Positions 12,148 to 22,882 of a stretch of 64,000 nucleotides of DNA are shown here, piece after piece. Source of the DNA: Adiantum capillus-veneris (Eukaryota; Streptophyta; Polypodiopsida; Polypodiales; Pteridaceae). Numbering within the stretch: position 1 is the stretch's first letter; every line of letters starts with the position of its first letter. The position numbers and the translations under genes are program-made. The notes under the pieces were generated by a model. That model saw only the letters and a list, made by a program, of their open reading frames with translations. It ran no database searches and was not told the DNA's origin. Location: NCBI GenBank assembly GCA_014529385.2, contig CM043960.1, positions 117,996,043-118,060,042 on the forward strand, read 5' to 3'.

Positions 12148-12657
12148 TGTTTTTAGGATTCGTCAAACTTGGTTGCAAAGAAGCCTGTTCAATATTTTCC
12201 CTATTGTTGGGTGGTAAGGGTGAAGCTACTGGTTTCACCTTCTTTGCTACGCTCTTGTATTTAGTTTCAACATGGAATTCTAGGCCAATTGTTTGCTTAA
12301 AATATTTGTTTGCTTTAAGGGTTCAAATACTTGATACATTTTCATAGAGCATACTTCCACAACTTCATTTTCAAGATGAAAACTAGAATCCATTATAGCA
12401 TCAAGCTCATCCATAATATCTACAAAAGAAACCTATTCACATAAGACCCAAAACATTTTCAATAGGCTCTAGCAACCCACTCTCTTTCATGCCTATTTGT
12501 ACATTATGTACATATTGCCTCTCACATCTCTTCAAATTTTCAAGTTTTGAAAAACATACTGATCCATTCCTTGTTATCAAGGAGCCTCTTGAGAAAGATT
12601 CACCTATTTCTGGATCAGGTGAGAGCCTTTCTCATTTTGTACCACTGCAATCCTGCT
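12148..12657 (-). other. Degenerate PR-RT linker of G1
   Basis: Lies between the protease frame and the RT front. On the minus strand short fragments can be read but no frame is continuous. No independent gene is visible. Confidence 0.4.
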
Positions 12658-13221
12658 TTACAATGGTACTTGGCCAAAACCCAACATTTCCTTAAGATCA
12701 TGAAACTCTTTGCTCACCTTTGGTAGAGGATGATCACTGAGGTTGTCACGATTTCTTTCATGGTTTACACAAACTGTGAGAAATTGAACAACATGCTTAC
12801 CATCTTTTCTTTGTATCCTGGCGTAAGATGAACAATCATCCATTACCTTTGTTTCCATTCTAACTCCCACAATGTAGGGCTGCCCAAGGATAATTTGATA
12901 TGAAGATGTGTCTTGTATAAAGAGTTTTTTCTCAACCTTTACATCACCTACACTTGGACATGCTGCATATAATTCACCTGATGAATTGTTTGCCACTCTA
13001 ACCATCCGACCATGTTCTATGTCCATTGGCCATTTGAATTTTTGGTAAAGAATTTTTGACATTATATTTTTTTGAGAACCATGGTCAATTAAGGCAATAA
13101 ATGGTTCTTCAAGATCACCTACCTTGATCAATGTCTTTGTAGTAGCCCGTGCCCAATGGATTCTAGAATAGTGGCTCCTAGAAATACTTTGAGACTCTTC
13201 CCCATCATAAGAAAATTTCAC
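12658..13221 (-). pseudogene. G1 aspartic protease
   Basis: A 187-codon minus-strand frame. The retropepsin active site reads A-L-I-D-H-G-S-Q-K-N-I-M-S, that is D-H-G in place of D-T/S-G, and downstream is the flap/helix segment I-I-L-G-Q-P-Y. A retropepsin would cut Gag-Pol. The His variant may be normal for this lineage or a lesion; that cannot be decided from one copy. The frame follows the gag fragment at 13225-13425 almost without a gap, separated by a stop. Confidence 0.7.
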
Positions 13222-13224
13222 TTG

Positions 13225-14602
13225 TCATACATTCCAAGAAGATTGGTAGCATCCCACCATAGCTTCAACATCTTCTTTAGCACGCACATGTACTCCTTGT
13301 GTCTTCACAGAATCCCCTTCAGCTTGTGGGCGGATAGGCTGTCCAAGTGATTGCTTCTTTCTCTTGATGATGTCGATAATTTCTTCATGGAATTCATGCT
13401 TGGCTATGCCAAGCATCTCCCTCAAGTAAACTAAACCTTGCTATTCAAAATCCTCTCCTCTAGAACTTTCTTCAACTCTGTAGCAAGCTCAATGTCAGAT
13501 TGTAGTTTGTAAGCTGGTCTTACCTTTTGTTGGCACCTTTTTCTTCCCTGTTGTAGATTCCTCCATGGTCACTTCTACTGAAGGTTCCTCCTAGGTTGGT
13601 GGTGCTTGCAAAGGTGCTGCATCATTCCTCCCTCCACTTCTTGTAGATCTTTTTGAAGGCCATTCATCAACATTTCACGCCTATGCTTTTCTTCTACAAT
13701 GGATTCATGGATTTGGCAGTTTGTAATTTCTAGACGTATGCAGTCACCTGCTTCATGTAGAATATCTTTTGTAAGAATTCCCTTTTTAGCTAATTGCATG
13801 ACATTTGATCAAAGTCGATCATGATGGTCACTCAACTCTTCATCACTAAGATGCTCAATTTTTACTCCATAAGTAGCTGCCTCAACTGAAGAGGTGGCAT
13901 GGTTAGTTTCCATATCTTCAACTAAGGTTTGCATTCCCCCCTTCCCAAATTTATTTCTCAATGTTGTAGACCTATCTCTCTTAAGTGGATTTTACCATAC
14001 TTAAAAAGGACAACATCTTTTGTCAAAGCATCACTAAAACTATCACATTCCATTTTTACATAGTTTGTACTATCACACCAAATACATCTATTAACAAAAC
14101 CTTCTTTGGGCTGTTGTCTTTGCCTAGTAAGTGGCCCTGATGGTTGGCGTTTTTATTCAAGCTTTACAAGCTTCACCTTCAAGTCACGCATTCCCTTCAC
14201 AAGCTCATCTAGAATAGACTCATCAAACTTAGGAGCTATTAAAGTAGGCTTTACCATTTTGTCAGAAGTTGAGGTGGAAGGACTTGTAGTGTTTATTACC
14301 ATCTTGTCCCTTCTTCTTTGTCGTTTGGCAAGCAGTGAGATAGCACCTTCACCCTCATTCCAGTTGGTCTTTAGTCCTTGCTCAATATCTTTATCATTAA
14401 GAAGCTCCAAATTTTCTTGAAAATATTTACCTGCAACTTGTAAGAAAAGATTTGTCTTCTCTACACCTAATGTGGCCTTTTTTGTCCTTGTGAGTTGTGC
14501 ATAGCGTCGCTCAAATTCCCTAAGTATCACTGTTATTGATAGTCCTTGCTTTGTCTTGACTACCCATTCTAAGAATGTCCTTTTGGTATCACGAAATTTG
14601 AA
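13225..14602 (-). pseudogene. G1 gag (fragmented)
   Basis: Several minus-strand frames represent one gag. The N-terminal part (14602-14153) contains R-T-F-L-E-W-V-V-K-T-K and R-E-F-E-R-R-Y, then a basic segment. Further pieces lie at 13799-13575 and 13425-13225, the last with A-K-H-E-F-H-E-E-I-I-D. I see no CCHC knuckle. The true start is missing because similarity ends at about 14602, where a plus-strand gypsy relic begins. The assignment rests mainly on position upstream of the protease in the same orientation. Confidence 0.5.
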
Positions 14603-15080
14603 TGGAATGAGGATTGTGAGAAAGCATTTCAACAATTGAAGCACAAACTTATTTTTGCTCAGATTTTGAGAGCTCCTAACTGGAACAATATTTTCCACGT
14701 CTATGTACATGCATTGACTTATGCTATTGGATGTATATTGGCTCAACCTAGGGAAAACAACATGGATTTTATTATTCCAGTAGACAGCTAAAACAGCGCC
14801 AAACAAGATTACACGACCACAAAAAGAGAGGGCTTGGGAATGATCTACTCTGTGAAAAAGTTTAGACACTAAAGTCTTGCGAACAAGTTTGTGTTCTTTG
14901 TGGATCATCAATCATTGTTGTACTTAGTGAACAAACCATGCAATATGAGTCACATTGTTAGATGGTTCCTAATGTTTCTTGCGTTTGATTTCATGGTGGT
15001 GGTCCAAAAAGGGAATACACACCTGCGAGTGGACCATCTTTTTGTGAATACTATATGGGGAAGCTCCTTTAGGGGTTGAA
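14603..15080 (+). pseudogene. Ty3/gypsy RNase H relic
   Basis: A plus-strand coding relic starts W-N-E-D-C-E-K-A-F-Q-Q-L-K and continues through the RNase H fold: A-I-G-C-I-L-A-Q-P, a degraded Y-T-T-T-K-R-E-G segment, F-V-D-H-Q-S-L-L-Y-L-V-N-K-P, and a closing L-R-V-D-H-L that corresponds to the usual A-D-A-L-S. Stops near 14788 and 14868 break it. It is opposite in direction to G1 and begins abruptly within G1 gag, so it is a separate insertion or rearrangement junction. The family resembles the Athila/Tat side of plant gypsy elements. Confidence 0.75.
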
Positions 15081-15420
15081 GATGATTTCCCTGACTCATA
15101 TCTCTTCAGCATCTAGATGGTACCAAGGTGGAGCCAATAGGTTATACCATTTGATAGCCTCCAATTTTGTCATCAAAAGGGTTAGAAGATGTAAGTTAAT
15201 CATAGCATGTCATTATTTTTACCAGTGCTTGTTGGCATCTATGCCTATGTGTACCCTTGTTGCTATGCAATCATATTATTTTGTGAATGCTTCACTATTA
15301 GCGGGTCCCAATTCTATGCCAAAGCATATCATGAAAGTCAGCCATAAAAACTCTCTCTTTTTGCTTTGTAAAGTGGAAAACCATGGATCATGTGTGCACA
15401 CAAATGACAAGCTATAGAGT
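15081..15420 (+). pseudogene. Possible integrase N-terminal remnant after the RNase H relic
   Basis: Sequence directly follows the RNase H relic and begins with G-V-E-D-D-F-P-D-S, a motif commonly found between RNase H and integrase in plant gypsy elements. The rest is broken by many stops and cannot be aligned by eye with confidence. Confidence 0.35.
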
Positions 15421-16155
15421 AAGCTTTTTAACCTTTGTACACCTTCTAAATTTTTGAATAAATCAAATAAAGAGAAGTGTGTCGTGGGATTTTGGAGGTT
15501 GGGAAGTTGGAGGTGATTACAATTTTCTCTTTCTTTATCAAAACCAATTTGCATAGTTCATTTTTCTCTCTCCAATTGACACAACTCTCTTCCTCCTTCT
15601 TGTTCTTTCTCTCGTGTGCTTTCTTGCAATATCCATGAAGTGTGAAGGAGAGGATGAGGATGAGGATGGCTTCCATGCCCATTTCCTGTGTGTCATAGCA
15701 TAGCATAGTCCTTTCATTTGTGCGTGTGCATGGCTATGGGTGTTCTTGAGAGAAGAGAGAGAAGGTGTGTGTATGGGTATTTCTTGAGAGAAATTCCTGC
15801 AATTTTTATGGCTAGGAGCCAAGCTCCTTGCATATATTTTGCAAGATTGAGCTTGGTTCTGTGTGTTTTATGAGTGCTTGGAGGGATACATTTATTTGAT
15901 GCGTCCATTTGGGAAGGGCTAGCCATTGAAGCTGCAAGGGTAGAAGGAATGATCGAATATGGGAGCAACAAGTGTGGGATAGATTGAATGGTTTTAGATT
16001 GTGCTCACAAGGACGTTCGCATTTAAGGAGGGAAGATAGTTTTTTTTCAAATAGTTGTTGTGAAGTGTAGAGTTGTAGAGCTGAGGAATTGCAACTTTAT
16101 GAAGTAATGAAGTGTACAATGACATTTTTGTTCGTCGAGGATGACTTCACATTTC
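15421..16155 (+). other. LTR-end-like and leader-like sequence upstream of element A
   Basis: No gene. At 15890-15908 the sequence TGATGCGTCCATTTGGG resembles the primer-binding-like site after LTR B (35661-35680). From about 15990 it becomes similar to the end of LTR A (GGTTTTAGATTGTGCTCACAAGG in shortened form) and then to the 3' untranslated part of family A (CGCATTTAAGGAGGGAAG). It therefore looks like an internally deleted element whose 3' LTR is 16169-17672. Confidence 0.5.
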
Positions 16156-16168
16156 AGTGGGGGAGAAA
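16156..16168 (+). promoter_or_regulatory. Polypurine tract before LTR A
   Basis: AGTGGGGGAGAAA directly upstream of TGTAGACCCC. The same tract precedes the LTR A copies at 33900 and 37313. It would prime plus-strand DNA synthesis. Confidence 0.85.
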
Positions 16169-17672
16169 TGTAGACCCCTAGTTATTTTTGTATTTTGTCC
16201 CAAACTTGGATTATTTAAAGGCATTTTAGCCGCATTGACATATTAATGATTGCTATAACACATGCATTAATGCTATGTTTTTGTCAATTTCCATGTTTGC
16301 TGCTTAAAGTTGTGTTATGTATTAACTTAGAATAAGGTTAAATTACTTAGGATAATTACTCTCAATTGTTGACAAAAATCACGATTAATGAAGTACTCGG
16401 ATTAAAAAAATTATTTAAATAGCCAAAATTGACCTAAAGCAGTTACAAATAGTGCATATGGGCTGGAGAGTTTGACTCTCTAGAGTTATTATGTGGATTG
16501 GACATTTAGGATAGCTCAATTTTGGGTGAGTAAAAGTGTTAAGTTTAAGATTTTGGGTGGAGAGACTTTTAAGATTTACGGAGTGCTTAATTTGATAATA
16601 TTAAGATTTACGGAGTACTTAATTTGATAATATTAAAAGTTTTATTGTGGGGGAAGGGTTATTTTGAATGGGATTTTCAACTCCAATCTTAACAAATGGA
16701 TCTTCATCTTGTGTGAAGTGATACCGTCAACTTTGGGTCTATAGTGTACCCTGAAGAAGAGGAGGAGAACTAAGAGGTTTTGTGTTCAAGTTACGGAAGT
16801 AAATCTTGCGATCTAGAGGCATTTTCCCTATATGTGGTAAGAAATTTCCTTTTATGAAGCCATGCCAATAAATGGGATTTATGAGATGCAACTAAAAAGG
16901 ATATTTTCGTTTAATTGTTGGTTGGTAGAGCCAAAACACTGAGGATTGTTTTGACCTCAGATGGTAGTTGTAGAACACAAAGGGCAAGAAGAGATCAGGG
17001 AGCTTTTGAGAAAGCCGTCAAGAAGTCAAGGATTAGAAGAAGGTCTTGAGTTCAACTCTTGTCGATTGAGGTTTCAGCGGATTGTTCCTACAAAGTTAAA
17101 ACCCTTACTTTAAAGGTGAGAATAGGGTCTTCATAGACCAGAGATTTAAAAAATAACAATAGTTTTTGAAAAAATGTCTTTGGCTGCGTTAAATGGCCGC
17201 ATGAGCACCAGAGGAGGGACCGTGAGTGTGTGGACACTTAGAGGCAAGAGAGAGAAGAAGGGAAAGAGAGTCTATGGGAGAGCGTGTGAAAGGGAAGCCC
17301 GACAGGGTGTTGTAGAAGGCACGAAAACCTAGGAGATGGGGGTGCCATGAAGCAAGAGGAGTTGAGTTGAGAGGGGAAAATTGGAGTTGAGAGCCGCAAG
17401 GGGTCACGAGAGAGCATGAGAACTGCTAGAAGGCGATGGTAGCCAGAGGGGCCGCAAAGAGAGGGCGTTGTGGGAGTGCGAGCCCTTTTAGTGTGAGTAT
17501 ACATATTTACTAGTGCTAGTTGGTTTATTCTACTATGTTTACTGCTTATTAATTTATCACTGAATATGTTATTACTTGACTAAAATGTTCAAAACGTATG
17601 ATGTTGTAATGTGTTAAATAAGAATAGACATACTACAATTAGTTTTGATGTGCTGGTTTTAGGTTGTGCTCA
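16169..17672 (+). repeat. LTR A, full-length copy
   Basis: Starts TGTAGACCCCTAG after a polypurine tract and ends at GTTGTGCTCA. Partial copies are at 33900-34504 (head), 36174-37152 (tail), 37313-38238 (head and middle) and 42326-42690 (part of tail). A 37-bp motif (AAGATTTACGGAGT...TTGATAATATT) is tandemly duplicated near 16570-16645 in this copy only. Confidence 0.8.
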
Positions 17673-17676
17673 CAAG

Positions 17677-17681
17677 GATGT
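17677..17681. repeat. Target site duplication of C1, left (GATGT)
   Basis: GATGT here and GACGT at 32004-32008 flank C1; they differ by one C to T transition. Related family A copies have GACGT or GATGT at this site. Confidence 0.8.
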
Positions 17682-17906
17682 TGTTGGAATTAGGGTTGCA
17701 GAGAAACGCGTACAGCTTGGAGAAGACAAAGGAAGATCAAGGCACACAATAGAGAGTGTGTTACTTACTGTGCAATGGAAAGATAGATAGCCCTAAGTGA
17801 ATCTCAAGGCACACAATAGAGAGTGTGTGCAATTGAAAGATAGATAGCCCTAGAGTGATGGGCGTATATACAATGCTCGGGGGACTACCACATATATATG
17901 GTAACA
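17682..17906 (-). repeat. C1 3' LTR
   Basis: Starts TGTTGGAATTAGGG and ends GGTAACA. Relative to the 5' LTR it has a tandem duplication of about 60 bp (17739-17860, containing CAAGGCACACAATAGAG twice). It also lacks about 70 bp present at 31922-31985. Confidence 0.9.
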
Positions 17907-18404
17907 AATCCCCCCTGGAGTGATGCGGTGAATGAGAGCTGGCACATGAGTAAAGAGCAGTGCCATGCCCTGAGGACACGATCAGTCCACAAAGTGGAGT
18001 AAGCCCAAAGCTTTGCGAAAAGCTTCAAGCTTCTCATGAGACAATGGATTTGTGAAAAGATCTGCAAGGTTGTCCTATGTTGCTAAGTTGATCTCTCCTG
18101 CTGAGAGCCTCTCCCTGACATATTGGTAATGCACCTCAATGTGCTTTGTGCGAGCATGAAAAACTGGGTTCCTCGCAATTGCCAATACGCTCTGACTGTT
18201 AGTGTAGATAGTGTTGGCAGTGTTCTGTCCAACACCCAAATCATCCATAAGGCGTTTGAGCCATACACACTCAGCCGTAGCTGTGAAGACTGCCCTGTAC
18301 TCAGCCTCACAACTCGAAGTGTCCATAGTAGGTTGCTTCTTGCTCAACAATGATATACATGAACTGCCAAGAATGAAACACAAGCCACTTGTGGACACTC
18401 GCGT
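17907..18404 (-). pseudogene. C1 RNase H C-terminal half and polypurine tract
   Basis: Minus strand: S-T-S-G-L-C-F-I-L at 18400, then the catalytic segment S-S-C-E-A-E-Y-R-A, N-S-Q-S-V-L-A-I-A-R-N-P, H-I-E-V-H-Y-Q-Y-V-R-E, and after a TAG near 18072 the end D-N-L-A-D-L-F-T. This is a copia RNase H. It is cut at 18404 by T1; the other half resumes at 27682. The purine tract CTCCAGGGGGGATT (17907-17920) abuts the 3' LTR. Confidence 0.9.
18401..18404. repeat. Target site duplication of T1, left (GCGT)
   Basis: GCGT repeats at 27678-27681. Joining the flanks restores an uninterrupted RNase H reading frame in C1, which proves the insertion point. Only four bases match; gypsy duplications are normally five, so one base may have been lost. 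Confidence 0.8.
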
Positions 18405-19960
18405 TGATGGGGGCTTTTCACAAGCCAAGCTCCCATACGCCTCTTCTCTCGTCCCCACCCCATGAAAACCCCCTCTTAGGGAGGGAGTGATAAAAAAAGC
18501 ATTGGAAAAAGTAAGAAAAAAATAAAGTATTATTATGTAAATATATAAGAAAGGTAAAATAGGGCACCTCATGCCTGCGGGGTAGCCCATCCCCACCTTG
18601 CCTCCTTTTTCTTCACTGTTGCCCCGCCGAGTGTCCCTTTTTCTCTCCTCCACTCAAAAGGTCAACCCCCTCTCTCTTCCCCTTGTCCTTTCTCCTTTCA
18701 CTCTCCCCTCAAGCTACCCCACCTCTCACCAATAATGCACTATAACTCACCAATAATGCACCCTAACTCACATGCAACTTACCCTATCTTCCAAAAATAG
18801 TATACCCCACCCCCTCTTTCTCTCTCCTATCATATCCCATGACCCAAATACCCCCCTCTCTCTCTCTAAAGGGCACCATGTCTCTTGTCTTGTAGCTAAA
18901 TAACCTCCCCCACACTCACACACACTCAGTTTCACTGAAAAAGGTGCCCACAGACCCATCCCCACCCGGTGGTTACTTGATTTTTCTTGTGTTCACACAC
19001 ATGTGCACACAGATTCACCTCTGAACACACTCCCCTCTCTCCCCTCTTGTAATTACTTTATTCTCCATGTCACCTCTCACTTTTTTTCATCAACCCATCT
19101 CTCTCTCTTAGTCTCTCTCTCATGAGACTGCTGTTCTGGCACATATACACACAGCCAGACAAGTGGGGCCCATAGTCACATGGCCTATGTAGATAATGAT
19201 TTCTTCATTTATAAATTCTAGAATTTCTCCCCCCTCCTCCCCTATATAAAGAGGGGTCACCATCACACTAAGGACACAACATGACCAAAGAACACACTAT
19301 GCACTGTGTGTGCCTAGTGCACACACACACACACACACCCACACCATCACCATCACCATCACCGCAATCACCATGCTTGTTTTGAGCATGACCTCTACAC
19401 CCTTGGCTATGGAAGATGAAGGGCAACTAAATGAAGGATGATGGCCATAATCCTCGTGCGAGTCTTCGCCATCAACTCCCACCTATCCGCCATGTGCTCT
19501 ACCACTCTCTCCCTTCTCATTCCCCTACCCTATGCTCCCCATTTCATCGCCTAATTCCCTAAATAAAGCTTGAGGTTTTGTGAGTATGTTTTCTTGCAAT
19601 GTTTTGCCCATGTGAGGTGTGCGGAATCGCCACCTAGTCTTGTGTTTTGGAGTGAGCTTGTGTATGTGTGAAGGGTGTGCGGATTCGCCATCCTTTTGTG
19701 GTGCCTAAGTACTAAGCCGCTATACCCCCTCCCTCACTCTCTCTCTCTCTTGATCTCATTCCCTTTCCTCTTCATCATTACTCCCAAGCATCCATCTCTC
19801 TTGGATGAAAACTTTGTTATGGTGGTGTGTTGTTTGCGTCCTAGCCGCTGAAGCTAGGTGGTGCCCCCTGTTTGCTTTACCATGACAGGCTCGAGGTGCG
19901 CCATTCGATCCCCGGTGTTTTAGAGGCCGTCGGGGTTCGGTGTTCGCTTTGCTCCCGTCA
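18405..19960 (+). repeat. T1 5' LTR
   Basis: TGATGGGGGC to GCTCCCGTCA. It contains pyrimidine-rich stretches, a TATA box at 19243-19250, and an AATAAA at 19562-19567 as candidate polyadenylation signal. Almost identical to 26064-27677. Confidence 0.95.
19243..19250 (+). promoter_or_regulatory. T1 LTR TATA box
   Basis: TATATAAA followed by GAGGGG lies in the LTR about 310 bp upstream of the AATAAA signal, a sensible U3-R arrangement. The same box is at 26902-26909 in the 3' LTR. Confidence 0.6.
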
Positions 19961-19962
19961 TT

Positions 19963-20012
19963 TGGTGCTCTCACTGAGGATCGAACTCAAGACCTTCAGT
20001 TTACAAGACTGA
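19963..20012 (+). promoter_or_regulatory. Extended primer-binding site, tRNA-Thr(UGU) 3' half
   Basis: Two bases after the LTR the sequence is the reverse complement of a tRNA 3' half. In order: CCA end (19963-19965), discriminator, acceptor strand (19967-19973), T stem-loop-stem (19974-19990, loop TTCGATC on the tRNA strand, one G-U pair), 5-nt variable loop (19991-19995), and a perfect 5-bp anticodon stem with loop CTTGTAA (19996-20012). The anticodon is UGU, threonine. Normal sites match about 12-18 nt; this one matches about 50 nt. The similarity ends at the base of the anticodon stem. Confidence 0.85.
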
Positions 20013-20031
20013 AACCCTTAAACTATTGTGA

Positions 20032-20733
20032 ATGGATGAATGGCTAGCAGGATTTGCTAATTGGACGACAGAAGAAGAAGAGCTCCAAGCACAACTAGAT
20101 GAACTCCGCATCTCCATCGAAGCTCGAGTGCCAGGCGTAACGGTGATCGATTTGCAGTGGGAGAGTCAACCAACATGCCAAACCCAGTGGATATACATAG
20201 GCCAAGTGCCAAGAAGAAGAAGGAGAAGGTGGAAACCATGTCCGCAACCTACAACCAACCCACAACAACAAAATGGAAGGAGCTCTACACAATAGAGAAT
20301 CAACACTATTGTACTTTGAGAATCGGGTACCTCAAGTCACCGAGGTAATTATCACAGTCAGTTTTCAAGTCGCACCTGATGCTGCAGCACAGATAACGGA
20401 AGCATTGGCTCACACTCTCACTAGAGAAACTAGGGATCTACTGAGTTTGTTTAAGGAAAGAACACCACCCTCTCCCACAAGCTTGGACAGTGACTAAGCA
20501 CCTCTAAGCTTCACATGAATCAGTACAACCTACCTCAAGACAGATCACACATACCAACACGTGTATGCTCAATCAAGGTAATACTGGATTTGAAGGCTCA
20601 CTACCAGCACATCATTGACACCATGCCGGGTGGGGAGCGTTTTTTGGAGGTTCTGGCATCAGATCAACCATTTGTCTTACCTTTGGTACAAGGCAATGTA
20701 CCGTTTGAAATTTTAATCTATGTCCTAGTATAA
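20032..20733 (+). pseudogene. T1 leader ORF region upstream of gag
   Basis: An ATG at 20032, 20 bp after the tRNA-like region, opens a frame of 87 codons starting M-D-E-W-L-A-G-F. Overlapping frames continue from 20157, 20273 and 20515. Together they suggest one broken coding region, possibly the extra ORF seen upstream of gag in some Tat/Ogre elements. I recognise no domain. The protein would be acidic at the start and basic (R-R-R-R-R-R) in the middle. Confidence 0.35.
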
Positions 20734-20816
20734 GAGGGTATACACGCCTCCTTGTAAAGAAGAAAAAAACTTTTGCAAGTTAAGCAGTGTGTCTTTCTAG
20801 CTCTCTCTCAGTAATC

Positions 20817-21761
20817 ATGGCAAGTGTAGCATTTCCAACATTTAAAGGAAAGAAGGGGGAGGATTTGGTAATAGACTTTCTAGATGACTTTGAAGTAGCA
20901 TGTGTAGTGAGCAACAAAGATACGGATGAATCCCGGGTTAGAATCTTTAAGCATCTCATGAAGCTAGAAGCTAGATCATGGGACAATGCACTTCCACAAG
21001 CAACCAAGGATAACTGGGAACCCTTAAAAACCGCTTTTAAGAGGTGCTTTGGGGGAGGTACCACTTCAGAAAAGTTGTGGGACAAGTTGAGAGACTTGAA
21101 GCAGGAGGGTCTTTTAGAATATGCCACCTATGAGTCCAAATTTGTGGATTTGTGGGAACGGTGGGTTGAGTCACTGGCTAGAGGGGAAGCTGCACCCGAT
21201 TTCCTAAAAAAAGATCGGTTCACGCATGGCTTATGGCCGCTTCTCAAGGAGAAGGTGAAAGGTAGATTCCCGGCTACGTACGAGTTAGCCGTTGAGATTG
21301 CTCGCCTTAAAGACAAGAAGCTGCGAATGAAAGCCAAAGAAACCAAATCAACAGAATCAGGAACATCACGTCGACCAGCAACTACGACAACCACCATTCC
21401 ACCACCACCACCGGCTCTTGGGGTAAGAGATGACCAACAAGATATGTTGGCCCATATTACTGACCAACTGCAGAATTTGTCTGTCCAATTAATACAACAA
21501 GGGAGGAGTCAAGAAAGAGATCAAGACCCTGGAAGAGCACGACGACAAAACAAGGAGTATCATTGCTACAACTGCGGAGAAGACGGTCACGGTATGTACT
21601 ACTGTCCCAAAACACGACAAAACTATAATAGAGGAGGTAGGAGGAACCAATTGTCACCCCCTAGAGAAAGAACACCCCCACCCCGAGCAGCACCCCCACC
21701 AACACAAATTCTACGTCCACCCCAGACACCACTACAAGCATCCATCCCACCTCTTCCATGA
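20817..21761 (+). CDS. T1 Gag
   Basis: Start chosen at ATG 20817 (M-A-S-V-A-F-P-T-F-K-G), which fits gypsy gag better than the in-frame ATG at 20787. The retrotransposon gag fold covers about residues 10-180 (with W-D-N-A-L-P and F-K-R-C-F). A proline/threonine-rich linker follows, then a zinc knuckle C-Y-N-C-G-E-D-G-H-G-M-Y-Y-C near residue 250, then a proline-rich tail. Gag would form the particle and package RNA. A TGA at 21759-21761 ends the frame, which otherwise continues to about 21891 before a further stop; a frame change then leads towards the protease. Confidence 0.85.
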   Translation: MASVAFPTFKGKKGEDLVIDFLDDFEVACVVSNKDTDESRVRIFKHLMKLEARSWDNALPQATKDNWEPLKTAFKRCFGGGTTSEKLWDKLRDLKQEGLLEYATYESKFVDLWERWVESLARGEAAPDFLKKDRFTHGLWPLLKEKVKGRFPATYELAVEIARLKDKKLRMKAKETKSTESGTSRRPATTTTTIPPPPPALGVRDDQQDMLAHITDQLQNLSVQLIQQGRSQERDQDPGRARRQNKEYHCYNCGEDGHGMYYCPKTRQNYNRGGRRNQLSPPRERTPPPRAAPPPTQILRPPQTPLQASIPPLP

Positions 21762-22012
21762 GCCCCACCACCTGATCGCCCTGTAAACATCATAAGGCTA
21801 GAAGAGAAAGGAAAAGCCATAGTAGTGGATCCACCCAGAGCAAAGGAGAGGGACAAGGGTAAGGAGAAGGTAACCTTTTTAGAACCACTTTAAGCCATGA
21901 CTGTGAAAAGAGCTAGGAGGGAGAAAGCTACACAATCAGATGATGAGAGAAGCATGAGAGGAGAAACTAGCAAGAGGCCATCCAGGCCACGACGGAAATT
22001 GGGCACGACTTC

Positions 22013-22882
22013 CAGCTAGGGGAAAGTTCTAAGCCCTATGATCTAACATTGGATGTGGCAGATCAAGGACCGAAGATTACATGGCCACAGCTGCTACATC
22101 TTGCACCAAAAGTAAGGCGACAATGGTCTAAAATGGTAAGTACAAGACGCTCCAAAACAAAGGTAGCCGGAGAAATTTCGGGATGCAACATGGATGACAT
22201 CCTTCCAATTGTCGACGTAAACATAAAAGGAAAGAGGGTTGGAAACACCTACATTGATGGAGGTGCACAAATCTGTGTAATGAGCGAAGCTATGATGCTT
22301 CGATTAGGGCTCGAGGTTGACAGGCCTTCTCCATGCAAGGCAAAGATGGCAAACAATGCAAAAGTAAAGTGTGTGGGTGTGGTAAGTGCCATGAAAATCA
22401 AAGCTTTCAACACTGAGGTAGAGGTAGATGTTTTTGTAATGCCTACTAAGGGGGAGGGCTATCCACTAATTTTGGGAAGGCCATGGTTGATGGCCATGAA
22501 GGCAAAACAGGACTGGGGTACTGGCCTTCTACGCATGACCGGTAAGAAAGGGGAGACAATCTACTACGACATGAGGATTGGCAAGGAGAAGCAAATGAAT
22601 CTGGAAACATCGGCAGATGAAACCACTAGCGAATCTTCCAGTTCTGAGGAGGAGACCACATCCACCGACGAAAGTGACAGTTCCATTGATGTGATGGGTA
22701 TCATTATGAAGGATCCACAAAGGGTAAGCACAAATGGTGATCCATCACCAAAAGGGCAACCCAATGAAGAGGAGAGCAAATCACCTGGCCTAGGAGGAAG
22801 TAGGTTGAAGGGTATGTTGTCTACGGAATTAACACTTAAGGAGAAAGATAGTTTTTTTGCAAATGTTAATGGGATTTCCTAA
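22013..22882 (+). pseudogene. T1 aspartic protease region
   Basis: Coding similarity begins before the first start-like codon of this frame. The retropepsin active site reads Y-I-D-G-G-A-Q-I-C-V-M-S (about 22253-22288), and the conserved I-L-G-R-P-W follows near 22475. A Ser/Glu/Thr-rich acidic linker (22610-22680) leads to RT. The frame is shifted relative to Gag, so an indel near 21900-22010 separates them. The enzyme would process Gag-Pol. Confidence 0.8.

Noticed and set aside
18123-18465. Plus-strand frames over the C1/T1 junction
   Set aside because: Antisense of copia RNase H running into the T1 LTR.
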